Source: Ascarosepion bandense (Eukaryota; Mollusca; Cephalopoda; Sepiida; Sepiidae). Taken from it: a stretch of 64,000 bases of DNA. A program made the position numbers and the translations under genes. This document shows positions 35,376 through 45,769 of this stretch, piece by piece (position 1 is the first letter of the stretch; each line of letters begins with the position of its first letter). The notes under the pieces were generated by a model. The model searched no databases and was not told the DNA's origin. It saw only the letters and a program-made list of their open reading frames with translations. Location: assembly GCA_037127315.1 (NCBI GenBank), contig JBBBDQ010000229.1, forward strand, positions 624,001 through 688,000. The letters are read 5' to 3'.

Positions 35376-35426
35376 ATAATGGTAAACAACAAACAAATAA
35401 ATATAATGAGGCACAAGAAGAAAGAA
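34858..35426. repeat. Polypurine satellite field
   Basis: Units with AAAAATGCTGAAGAAGGGAA and AACAAGAGAAAAGTA in a higher-order pattern of about 115-120 bp. Confidence 0.8.
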
Positions 35427-35822
35427 CAGTCAGTCAGTTTAGGTGCCATACGTGATACACGCTTGGGCGATCATGTCTCGTGATAGATGTCTTCCATTGT
35501 TTCTTTCAAGAATGGAAGTCAGTCAGTCAGTTAAGTGCCATACGTGAAACACGCTTGGGCGATAATGTCTCGAAAGAGACATGACTGACTGGGTAGAAGA
35601 TTATCCCGCAGTAGGTTGCCATTGCTTTCTGCGGTAGACTGGTTGCCGACCAAGGCTATAGAACCCAATCTGTCCTGTTATTTAACCCATAACTGGAAGG
35701 AATAGACGGATTAATACCTTTCCCAAGGGTATTTGCACGTAAGTGAATACAATGGATTCAGCTGGAATTCGAAGTCGGCTCTCCGTTTTCTCGTTCGGAG
35801 CCGATATCCACTGTACCACAAA
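35427..35822 (-). mobile_element. SINE-A, full length with duplicated 3' end
   Basis: The full copy runs from about 35518 (3' end) to 35822 (tRNA-like head). Beyond its 3' end lies CTTCCATTGTTTCTTTCAAG (a short stem-forming segment) and then a second, partial SINE-A 3' end (35427-35480). The same extra segment follows the copy at 55.7-56.0 kb. Confidence 0.85.
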
Positions 35823-36161
35823 AATAAACAAAAAAGAAATGCAGCAAAGCAAAATAGTAAAGAAAATAAAAAGAACAGGTAAGACCGGGAACGAATGAGA
35901 TAGCAAATGTAGCTAGTCTTTGAAAGAAAAAAAAAAGGGAACAAACGAAAATAAATAAACCAAGGCAAAGAAAGAAAGAAAGGACAGGTAAGAAAACAAA
36001 AACAAATACAACAAGGTAAAGAAAAACGAATGGAATAACAAAGGAACAACAAATATACGCATGAAGAAAAGACAGATAAGTAAAATGCAAATATAGAATA
36101 GCAAAAAAAATAGAAAAAGAAAACAACGAAACGAATATACCAAGGCAAATGAAGTAGAGCT
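35823..36161. repeat. Polypurine satellite field
   Basis: Diverged units with no coding signal. Confidence 0.75.
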
Positions 36162-36580
36162 GCTAACAAAGGAAAAGCAAATAAAAACAAGAGAAAACAG
36201 AAAAAAAAAACGGGTTAGATAAAAAAATATTCAAACGTATCACGGTAAAGAAAGTTAGAATTTTGTTCTAACTTTCTTTACCGTGATGCATTTGAATTTT
36301 TTTTTTATTTAACCCGTTTTTTTTTTTGTTTTCTCTTGTTTTTATTTGCTTTTCCTTTGTTAGCAGGGGAAGAAAGAAAAATGATAAACAACGGATAAAT
36401 ATAAATACTATGGCAAAGAAAGAAAAAAAAAGAAAACCGGTAAACAGAAATGTAATAATAGTAAGGCAAATAAATAAAGAAAAATGGTTAAAAAAAAGGG
36501 AAAAATGTAGTAAGGCAAAGAAATAAAGAAAATTAACCATTTTAACCATCTTCGTTGTTTATCATTTTTCTTTCTTCCCC
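36162..36580. repeat. Two adjacent large fold-backs in the satellite
   Basis: 36162-36260 and 36266-36364 form a nearly perfect inverted repeat (arms of about 99 bp, 5-nt loop). Immediately after it, 36366-36393 and 36553-36580 form a second one (28-bp perfect arms, 159-bp loop). In both, polypurine units are copied onto the opposite strand. Confidence 0.9.
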
Positions 36581-36790
36581 TTTCTGTCCTAGTTAGTTAA
36601 AGAAATGTAAAAATAGCAAAATTAAAAAGAACAAAGGAAATGAAAAGAATCTAATTATAACAATTTATGAATGAAAGAATGAATAACAGAACAAGAAACA
36701 AGAAAAATGTCACATAGCTAAGAAAATAATAAAGATAACTAGAAATAACAATCGAAAAACAGAATAAAAGAATAAACGAACATGAAGTTA
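36581..36790. repeat. A-rich degenerate satellite
   Basis: No distinct unit and no coding signal. Confidence 0.5.
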
Positions 36791-37214
36791 AGAAGGATTG
36801 AATATATCAAGATAAAGAAGGATTGAATATATCAAGATAAAGAAGGATTGAATATATCAATATAAAGAAGGATTGAATATATCAAGATAAAGAAGGATTG
36901 AATATATCAAGATAAAGAAGGATTGACTATATCAAGATAAAGAAGGATTGAATATATCAAGATAAAGAAGGATTGAATATATCAAGATAAAGAAGGATTG
37001 AATATATCAAGATAAAGAAGGATTGAATATATCATGATAAAGAAGGATTGACTATATCAAGATAAAGAAGGATTGAATATATCAAGATAAAGAAGGATTG
37101 AATATATCAAGATAAAGAAGGATTGACTATATCAAGATAAAGAAGGATTGAATATATCAAGATAAAGAAGGATTGAATATATCAAGATAAAGAAGGATTG
37201 AATATATCAAGATA
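36791..37214. repeat. 25-bp minisatellite, about 17 copies
   Basis: The unit GAAGGATTGAATATATCAAG plus ATAAA is repeated almost perfectly. Rare variants (GACTATAT in three units, CAATATAA and CATGATAA in one each) can be used to trace expansion. Confidence 0.97.
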
Positions 37215-37317
37215 AAGAAAGAAAAAAGAAAGAAAGAAGGAAAATGGTTAAGAAAAGGAACAAAAAGAGCAAATATTACAAGACACAGAAATAAACAACA
37301 GGAAACAAACGAATATC

Positions 37318-37603
37318 TTCTTCTTCTTCTATATGCCCTGTCCCTTCAGGACGTAGGCGATCATGGTTCTCTACGTCTCCCATTCTCTGGTGGCTCTTAG
37401 TATGTTTGCTCCTGTTACACCTCGCAACCTCCGTTCCCTCATCCACCTAATCAGGCCCTGCAAATATGTTATCCGCTGCCTTCCTCTGTCTCTTTTTTCT
37501 TCTATCTGGCCTGTCAGTATCAGGTTCTCCAAGCTCTCCTTCCTCATTGCATGTCCCAGGAAATCAGTTGTCTCTTCCTGATGCTCACTGTAAAATAGCA
37601 AGG
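37318..37603 (-). pseudogene. RTE-like LINE C-terminal relic
   Basis: The minus frame at 37371-37601 encodes FLGHAMRKESLENLILTGQI and RGRQRITYLQGLIRWM. This is the region downstream of RT in RTE-type elements, better preserved than the other copies here. It is truncated on both sides. Confidence 0.8.
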
Positions 37604-37737
37604 CAAAAAAGTTTGGACGGTTAACAAAGAAAAAACAAATATATTAAGGCAATGAATAAAAGGACGGGAAATAAAAAAAAATCAAATATCCCAAGGTAAA
37701 GAAAAAAAAAACTGAAAGAAAAGAAAAAGAAAAATTA

Positions 37738-38195
37738 AGTCATTTAATCATATCGCCCCAAGCAAAACATTTTACTGCCATTGTTGTGCATGGGTGACAT
37801 AGTAGGAAAGTGATGAGTAAGAGTGACAGGTTATAGGGGTTGTCAGGAAGTGGGTAAGAGAGTGGTCAGAATGCTGATGAGAGTGGAGTGGATGAAGAAA
37901 TGTGCATGAGAGAGATGTTGCAAGTTAGTGATATAGAAGATGACTATTGACTTTACATTTAAATTCTTGGAGATTGTAGCTGTCGGGAAAGCAAGTATAT
38001 AGAAGGGAATTCCACAGGCAGGAGTTGCGAGAAAAGAAGCTGATGGAGTAGCATTTGTGCTTACATTTTATTGGTTTCACAGTAAAAGGGATGGACCTAG
38101 TTGCTAATCTTGTGGTTCGAGTAAATTCATATATAGGAGCCACCAGGGAGTTAAGTGCATCGGAGCAGAAGCTGTGAAAGTATTTGTAGAAGTCA
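37738..38195 (-). pseudogene. LINE-B copy, 3' part
   Basis: The minus frame at 37925-38143 encodes EFTRTTRLATRSIPFTVKPI and SYNLQEFKCKVNSHLL. The 3' tail at 37745 carries ATCATATCGCCCCAAGCAAA (plus). It is inserted in polypurine satellite. Confidence 0.8.
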
Positions 38196-38943
38196 TAGAA
38201 AGAAAGATCGCGTAAGCAAATATACTAAAGAAAAGATCAGAAAGGAAGAAAGAAAAATATTAGTAAACAAAAGAAAAGCAAATGTAGCAAGGCAATAGAA
38301 GGAAAACAGTAAAGAAAGAACCCCCAAATGTCTTTTACATTTGGGGGTTCAAAGAAATAAAGAAAATAAGGAAGTCTGGCGAGAACGGAATGTAAATATA
38401 GCAAGGCAAAAATTAAAAGACGAAAAAAAAAAAAATGAAAACGAAATATACCAAGGCAAAGAAAAGAAAGAAAGACAGAAACGGGTAACAAATGGAAAAA
38501 AAAAGACAAAAACAACAAGGTAAAGACAAATAACAAAATAACATCAAATAAAGACAGGAAGAAAGAACAGGAAACTATGAAAAAGCAAATAAATAATGGA
38601 AAATAAAAAGAATGAGAAACAAAGAAAAAAGAGAAACAAAGAAAAAATATACCAAGGCAAAGAAAGAAGATCTGCTAACAAAGGAAAAGCAAATATACAC
38701 AAGGGAAAGAAAGAAAGAACCAAGGGAAAACAAATATAACAAGGCAAAGATAAAAGAATAGAACGGAAAGAGCAGCTAATATATACATGGCAAAGAAAGA
38801 AATAAGAATTGTAAAAAAAGGGAAAAATAAATATAATAAAGGAAAGAAAATAAGAAAGAAATAGAGGAAGAAAGAAAAACGGTAAACAAGGGTAAAGTAA
38901 ATAAAGTAAGTCAAAGAAAGGAAACTTGAAGATACGTGAAATT
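38196..38943. repeat. Polypurine satellite with a perfect hairpin at 38318-38350
   Basis: GAACCCCCAAATGT (38318-38331) and ACATTTGGGGGTTC (38337-38350) form a 14-bp perfect stem with a 5-nt loop. The surrounding units follow the GGCAAAGAAAGAA theme. Confidence 0.85.
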
Positions 38944-39090
38944 TTTTTTTCCAAGAAAGGAGGTACCGCCACTGATGCGCAGGGGGCTACATAAGAGTAT
39001 AAGTTTACTCAGAAGGAGAGTGAAAAGAAAGACGAAGAAATTACAGGGGGTGTCAGAGAAAAAGCAAAAGAAGGATGGAAACAAAGGTGT
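38944..39090 (-). mobile_element. LINE-B 3' untranslated region and tail
   Basis: GGAGGTACCGCCACTGATGC and CAGGGGGCTACATAAGAG are the LINE-B tail in reverse. It runs directly into the tandem array that follows. Confidence 0.7.
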
Positions 39091-40412
39091 GAACACATTT
39101 AGAAAGAAAGAAAAAAACAAGATATATGGGGTGATGTAGAAAGGACTGGAGTCAAGTGCATAAGAGATGGCATTGCATTTAAATTCCTGGATGTTGTAAC
39201 CATCAGGTGAGAACACAGTTAGAGAGAAAGAAAAAAAAGATATATGTGGTGATGTAGAAAGGACTGGAGTCAAGTGGATAAGAGATGGCATTGCATTTAA
39301 ATTCCTGGATGTTGTAACCATCAGGTGTGAACACAGTTAGATAAAAAGAAAAAGAAAAGAAGATATATGTGGTGATGTAGAAAGGACTGGAGTCAAGTGG
39401 ATAAGAGATGACATTGCATTTAAATTCCTGGAGGTTGTAACCATCAGGTGAGAACACAGAGAGAAAGAAAAAAAAAGATATATGTGGTGATGTAGAAAGG
39501 ACTGGTGTCAAGTGGATACGAGATGGCATTGCATTTGAATTCCTGGATGTTGTAACCATCAGGTGTGAACACAGTTAGATAAAAAGAAAAAGAAAAGAAG
39601 ATATATGTGGTGATGTAGAAAGGACTGGAGTCAAGTGGATAAGAGATGACATTGCATTTAAATTCCTGGAGGTTGTAATCATCAGGTGAGAACACAGAGA
39701 GAAAGAAAAAAAAAAGATATATGTGGTGATGTAGAAAGGACTGGTGTCAAGTGGATACGAGATGGCATTGCATTTAAATTCCTGGATGTTGTAACCATCA
39801 GGTGTGAACACAGTTAGATGAAAAGAAAAAGAAAAGAAGATATATGTGGTGATGTAGAAAGGACTGGAGTCAAGTGGATACGAGATGGCATTGCATTTAA
39901 ATTCCTGGATGTTGTAACCATCAGGTGTGAACACAGTTAGATAAAAAGAAAAAGAAAAGAAGATATATGTGGTGATGTAGAAAGGACTGGAGTCAAGTGG
40001 ATAAGAGATGACATTGCATTTAAATTCCTGGAGGTTGTAACCATCAGGTGAGAACACAGAGAGAAAGAAAAAAAAGATATATGTGGTGATGTAGAAAGGA
40101 CTGGTGTCAAGTGGATACGAGATGGCATTGCATTTAAATTCCTGGATGTTGTAACCATCAGGTGTGAACACAGTTAGATAAAAAGAAAAAGAAAAGAAGA
40201 TATATGTGGTGATGTAGAAAGGACTGGAGTCAAGTGGATAAGAGATGACATTGCATTTAAATTCCTGGAGGTTGTAACCATCAGGTGGGAACACAGAGAG
40301 AAAGAAAAAGAAAACAAGATATATGTGGTGATGTAGAAAGGACTGGAGTCAAGTGGATAAGAGATGGTTATTGACATTGCATTTAAATTCCTGGAGGTTG
40401 TAACCATCAGGA
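39091..40412 (-). repeat. Tandem array of 11 units made from the end of the LINE-B reading frame
   Basis: Each unit (115-123 bp) contains GGTGATGTAGAAAGGACTGG and the segment encoding DGYNLQEFKCN on minus, which is the last stretch of the LINE-B protein. Unit marks lie at about 39122, 39239, 39360, 39477, 39600, 39716, 39839, 39961, 40076, 40199 and 40318. Two unit types differ in the linker (CACAGAGAGAAAG against CACAGTTAGATAAAAAG) and mostly alternate. The continuous minus frame at 39575-40294 is a by-product of unit lengths divisible by three or in compensating pairs. I do not consider it a gene. Confidence 0.9.
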
Positions 40413-40790
40413 AAGCAGCACGGTAAAGAAAAAGACAAGGATGAAATAAAATACTTTGTTTCCTGCATAAAATACGCTAACAGAAAGAATGGTTGTGAAT
40501 GAAATAAAGAAAAAAGAAAGTAAGAATGTAAAATGTATAAAACTATTAAAACTAGGAATAAAGAAAAAAATTAAATGGCAAGGAAGAAAAATAAATTGTA
40601 TTATTTATGGCAAAGAAAGAAAGAACTGTAAACAGTGGATAGGTAAATATATCAAGTTTAAGAAATTAAAGAAAGGATAAAAGAAAGAAAAAAGGAAAGA
40701 AAAAAGTTGAAAGAATTAATAATGAATATAAGGTAAGAAAACGAAACAATGATAAATAACAGAGCAGTAAATATAGCAAAGAAAAAACGA

Positions 40791-40834
<44 letters not shown>

Positions 40835-41290
40835 ATAGGAAGAAAGGAAGAAGGGATGGAAAGAAAGAAAGAAAGAAAGAAAGAAAGAATAGGAAGGAAG
40901 GAAAGAAGGAAGGAAGAAAGGAAGAAAGAAAGGAAGAAATAGGAAGGAAGGAAGGAAGGAAGAAAGAAAGAATGAAAGGAAGAAATAGGAAGGAAAGAAG
41001 AAAGAAAGAAAGAATGAAAGAAAGAAAGAAAAAAAGAAAGATGAAAGGCCAACAACGAAAACGCAAATATACAGATAAACTCTTAATTAAACACAACAAA
41101 TAATGAAATCGTAAAGAGCCACATCTGATAGAGCAAAGATAAGAAAAGAAAGAAAGGACAATCGAAGAGAAAGGATAGCAAGGAAAGTAATATATAATAA
41201 GACACGACAAGAAACAAAAAAGAAAAGAAAAGAAATAAATGAAGAACGAAAACAGAACAACACAAATGAAAGAAAAGTATGTATATTCGT
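40413..41290. repeat. Polypurine field, GAAA/GGAA-rich
   Basis: Pure GAAA runs at 40790-40832 and 40859-40888, with GGAAGGAA blocks to 41040. This is the right edge of the 17-kb purine-rich region. Confidence 0.85.
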
Positions 41291-41582
41291 TTCAACTAAC
41301 CAGGTCAGTGTGTTTACTGCGTGTTTTCCTCAGATTTCACCTGCGTTTACATCCCAAACAAAAAGAAAAACAATAAACTACTCAAAGCTTATCGTTTATT
41401 CTGTTAGTATTACCAAGAAGTGTGAGTTGACAATATGACAGACAAAATTTTGTTGGTCACATTTTGATGTTTATTCGAGCGCTACAATCCAATTTCCAAT
41501 GGCTTAATTGATGGTATATATAAAACGGTTTCACAGAGCTTGACTACAGAAGAAAGACACATTCCTGCACTATCATATATGT
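41291..41582. other. Short AT-rich unique stretch
   Basis: Nothing recognised. Confidence 0.4.
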
Positions 41583-41610
41583 ATTATTATTATTATTATT
41601 ATTATTATTT
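41583..41610. repeat. (ATT)n tract at the 3' side of LINE-D
   Basis: Pure ATT units followed by a T-rich stretch before the element's 3' end. Confidence 0.95.
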
Positions 41611-41639
41611 ATTTATTTTTTTTTTAATTGATCATTATG

Positions 41640-43509
41640 TTAATTTTCATCATATTTCGATTTCTGTTATGGTCGCACTACCAACCAACTCTACGGAAAG
41701 ACCTAAGGCAGGTCGTGGCGGGTTGTTATGGCTCCATTTCATGTTTTTTCTATCTCCTTTATCATCCCTAAAGTAACATAAACAAAGTTCTCCTTAGTGT
41801 GTGGGCTGTACTTAATAAGACAATTTTTTGTATATCTCTTAAGCTGGGGTTTCCAGGGATTCTTTCAATTGTCTTGTTTTGTTCCATTTTTTATCATTCC
41901 AAGTGCACCTAGTATCACTGGCACGACTCTTGTTTTCAATTTCCACATTTTTTCTATTTCAATTTCCAGGTCTTTATATTTTGACAATTTTTCAAATTCC
42001 TTGATTGATATGTTACAATCCGCTGGACAAGCCATATCAATTAATAGACAAGTTTTCTCCTTCTGGTTTTTAACAATAATGTCTGGCCTGTTTGCTTCAA
42101 TTTTTCTGTCTGTGTAGATGGTGTAATCCCATAGAATGGTTACATCTTCTATTTCTGTAACCGGTGCTGGGTGATGTTCATACCAGTGTTTGTTTACAGA
42201 TTTTTCATAATGTTTGCACATTGTCCAATGTAAATATGGCCCAATTCTATCGTGGCGATTTTTGTATTCATTTGGAGCAAGCACAGAACAGCCTGAGATT
42301 AGGTGGTCTATTGTTTCTTGGTGTTTATCACAAAACCTGCATTTTGGATCCATATTATTATGCATAATATTTGCCTGAAAGTTTCTAGTGAAAAGACTTT
42401 GGTCTTATGCTGCAAGAATAAAGCCTTCAGTTTCAGACCTTAATCCAGATGCACGTAACCATCGATGAGTATTAGTTTTGTCAACATTGGATTTATTGGC
42501 ACGTTCTGGATATTGGCCATGCAGAGGTTTGTCTTGCCAGCGCTGTTTCATCTGTTCAAGAGCTTTATCTTTGGCTTTCATTTTCATATTTTTTGCCGCA
42601 GTAGTTGGTTCTTGGCTTCTGTTTTGCTTTTCTACAGAATCTACTAACTGTAAATCTTGTTTGTATTTACTGCCTTCTTTTATTATTGAATATCTTTTCA
42701 TTCTTTCTTCATGTTGCCTTACTAATTGTATCATCCAATCCTTTGTTGTTTCTATGTATGTTAGTAAGCCAATAGTTGTTGTCTTGTATGACAATTCCAG
42801 CTGAATAAGACATATTCTACCTTCTTTACGGGGTATGTATAGACGGTCTACATCAGCCTTTGGATGATGCATCTTATGCTTAGAAAGAAGCTTTCTTGTT
42901 TTAGAATCCATTCGCCTGATGTCGTTTAGAGTCCAGTTTAAGATGTTGAAGCTATATTGGACAACTGGGATTGCAAGGCTATTAATGGCCATAACTCTGT
43001 TCTGAGAATTCAATTCAGTTTTTAATATCATTCGTAGCCTTCTATAGTACTCTTTACTATTTCTTTCATTTTTTTATGGTGAATGTTTTCACTCTCATTT
43101 ACACCTAGGTATTTATAAGCTTCTTCTGGTTTCAATTCTTTTATTGTTACAGCAGGGTATAAGCTAATTGAGGATGTTTCTTGTATCGATCCACGTAAAA
43201 CTGTAGCTTTAGCACATTTATTCAAATTGAATTTCATTCCAATGTCTTCGCTGAAGCATTTTACAGTGTGCAGAAGACCTTCCAGCTCATTATCATTCTT
43301 AGCATATAACTTTAAGTCATCCATGTAAAATAGATGGCTTATTTTCTTTTAGCCTATTTTATAACCACATTCTGTCTTATTAAGTTGACTGGTTAGAGCT
43401 ATTAATGATATGCAGAATAGTAAGGGAGATAAAGAATCACCTTGAAATATACCTCCTTTGATGTTTATTTCATGAGACTTATAGGTTCCATTTATATGAT
43501 TATCATTTA
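41640..43509 (-). pseudogene. LINE-D: R4/Dong-like non-LTR retrotransposon, 5'-truncated, best copy
   Basis: Minus-strand order is as follows. The RT motif GGIFQGDSLSPLLFCISL (about 43405-43460) comes first, then the catalytic LFYMDDLKLYA region (from 43324), then thumb-like sequence with TELNSQNRVMAINSLAIP. Next is the C-X2-C-X8-H-X4-C block (CRFCDKHQETIDHLISGC), followed by the restriction-like endonuclease core RPDIIVKNQKEKTCLLID (PD-X14-D). It ends in KYKDLEIEIEKMW. Defects are a TAA near 43349 just before the catalytic motif, a one-base frameshift near 43030, and a TAA near 42405 where the 5.9-kb copy has CAA. Much of RT and everything upstream is missing. Both ends abut (ATT)n. Confidence 0.9.

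Positions 43510-43564
<55 letters not shown>
43510..43564. repeat. (ATT)n tract at the truncated 5' side of LINE-D
   Basis: About 18 ATT units. The poly-Asn stretch in the overlapping frame is an artefact. Confidence 0.97.
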
Positions 43565-43789
43565 TCCTTTCATTTCTATTGTATAACGTTTTTTCTCGTG
43601 TCCCAACCATAGACCTAAGTTCAGAAATGGCGGCATGATATTTTTCGCCACACATTTCGTAAAGAATATCTACAAAAGTATGGGCATTTTACATCGTAAG
43701 AAAAAGCGAAACTTTACTTTATATATAATCTGTTTGCAAGATTATTTTGCAATTCATTAAGACATAGGCTGCTATGTCAATAAGAAAGC

Positions 43790-44400
43790 ACATTCTGTTT
43801 TTATGCTCTCTGATCACGATAGCTGGGTGATTAGTTTTGGTTATTCTACTTGTGTGTCCCATAAAATTGTTACGGATCTTATCTCTGTATACCGAGTCTG
43901 ATTAGTGCTCGTACCAATTCTTGCAGTTTCTTTTTCGCAAAGATTACAGATATTTCAGTTCATGTCTTAGCTCACTCTCTCATGCCGAGCCTATATTCAG
44001 TGAGTTCTGCTAACACGCAACCTGATGGCCAATTGTTTCTGGATATTCATCACGGAACCTGCATTTCGGGTTAACACATTTTTTTTTCAGTATGTGTTCT
44101 TGGGAAGTTCTTTTTAGTAAACATTAGCTTAGTGCAGAAAGAATAAAACCTTGTGTTTTAACTTTTTACGCTGCATTATTTAACCACTGATGTTTATGTG
44201 ATTACACATCAGATGGTTTGATACGAGCAGAGTACAAACCATGAAGAGTATTATCTTGTCATCATTTCCATTTTTTGTCCATTACATTTGTGAATGCTTT
44301 CCTTTTTAGGTTCTATGCCACTGCCGTAGATGTATTATGGTTTACTTGCAATTCACCCGCTTTTACATTTGCTGGCTTCCTTTGTTATTATCATTATTTG
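43790..44400 (-). pseudogene. Older LINE-D relative, heavily decayed
   Basis: Minus-strand fragments read NPKCRFRDEYPETIGHQVA (zinc-finger-like block with the second Cys changed to Arg), LHGLYSARIKPSDV, SHKHQWLNNAA and KTQGFILSAL. These are collinear with LINE-D blocks LHGQYP.RANKSNVD, THRWLRASG and TEGFILAA. It has many stops and clearly lower identity than the neighbouring copy. Confidence 0.75.
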
Positions 44401-44545
44401 TGATGGAATTGTTCTAATAAGATGTCCAGGTTATAGATTTATAAATGTGCAAAATCGATTCTGACGAGAAAAAACTTTCTGTCTCGGCACCGTGAATCGA
44501 GCAGAACAACGCTGGTATAGGGTTAGTTGTTCCACTTCAGGTCTT

Positions 44546-45195
44546 TTTTTTTTTAATCGTATCACCCCGAGCAAGGTAGTAACGCCACTGAAGCGCAGGG
44601 GGCTACGTAAGAGTGAAAAGATTGGAAAAGAGAAAGCCGGAAACCACATCCTAAACAGGCAACAAGGGATGAACCTCTTCACCTGTTCAATAGACGTGGG
44701 TGGAGTGCGAACCGGGCGATGGGTAGATCTATCTACTCCAATTGAAAAAAATAAATAAAGGAGTGAAAAGATTGGAAAAGAGAAAGCCGGAAACCACATC
44801 CTAAACAGGAAACAAGGGATGAGCCTCTTCACCTGTTCAATAGACGTGGGTGGAGTGTGAACAGGGCGATAATTTAGTCTATCTACTCCAATTGAAAAAA
44901 AAATAAATAAAGGAGTGAAAAGATTGGAAAAGAGAAAGCCGGAAACCACATCCTAAACAGGGAACAAGGGATGAGCCTCTACACCTGTTCAATAGACATG
45001 GGATGGAGTGTGAACCGGGCGATAGTTTAGTTTATATATTCCAATCGAAAAAAAAAGAAAAGTGAAAAGATTGGAAAAGAGAAAGCCGTAACCACATCCT
45101 AAACAGGGAACAAGGGATGAGACTCTACACCTGTTCAATAGACATGGGTGGAGTGTGAGCCGGGCGATAGTTTAGTCTATCTACTCCAATGTCTG
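44546..45195 (-). mobile_element. LINE-B-tailed tandem element, four units
   Basis: The T-run and LINE-B terminus at 44546-44605 (ATCACCCCGAGCAAGG on plus) are followed by four body units starting at about 44612, 44763, 44914 and 45062 (spacing 148-151 bp). The linker is shorter than at 32 kb. No coding capacity. 44402-44545 may be a further LINE-B scrap (GATTTATAAATGTGCAAAAT). Confidence 0.85.
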
Positions 45196-45604
45196 TTGAA
45201 AAAAAGAGGGCAAGAAGCTACAGTCTATTTCTCTCGAGGACAGTTTGTCTATGGTGGTTTAAAAGTAAGCAGTTTAGTTTTGGGGCGTTAAAATTTACCG
45301 ACCATTTCTTGTCCATTTAACCAATGAATGGAAATCTATTTCAACGCCATTTATTGTTTCCTCTCCTGAATAATGTTTTGCCAAATCTTTTCGTTTTAAT
45401 ACCCGCTTGCGTTTAAGCAGTTGTAACATAAATTACTTGAGGATGTTTTTAGAAATCATCCAAACTGCAGCAGAGAATAAAAAATACAAAAATGAAGGAG
45501 GGTCGAAAAGAACGGACGGAAGAAAAATATTTCAAATCTAGAAAAAATATTAACAAAAGAAAAAAATAAGAAAAGAGAAACGAAGAATAATATTTTTTAT
45601 AATT
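45196..45604. other. AT-rich sequence, nothing recognised
   Basis: A short A/G-rich patch lies at 45480-45600. No element was identified. Confidence 0.4.
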
Positions 45605-45740
45605 ATTTTTTTGGAGTATTTACAACATTCAGACTATTGTCTTCATCTTTGTTGCCATTTGTACGACGTTTCGGTCGTTGTACGCTCCGGCCTTTTTCAG
45701 TTGCTAGGAATTTCGAACCGAACCGTTTATCACAATCACT
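45605..45740 (-). repeat. Family E repeat, inverted copy
   Basis: Reverse complement of 11655-11800 (GGAATTTCGAACCGAACC on plus, then GTTTCGGTCGTTGTAC in complement order). Confidence 0.65.
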
Positions 45741-45769
45741 GGAGCATATCATTCTCATCCTTTGCACAG

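Noticed and set aside
24117..36200. Many minus-strand frames of 100-240 aa rich in Phe, Leu and Ser that look like membrane proteins
   Set aside because: They are translations of the TTTC/TTTG complement of a purine satellite, overlap each other in several frames and lack any conserved motif.
36791..37214. CRISPR-like array
   Set aside because: The 25-bp units are directly adjacent with no unique spacers, and the genome is eukaryotic in character.
39575..40294. 239-aa frame with internal peptide repeats
   Set aside because: It is created by a tandem array of a LINE-B fragment. The repeats contain only the LINE C-terminus and linker.
43349..43651. Poly-Asn stretch within the LINE-D frame as a real protein feature
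   Set aside because: It is the (ATT)n tract that marks the element's truncated edge. Only the part after it belongs to the retrotransposon.
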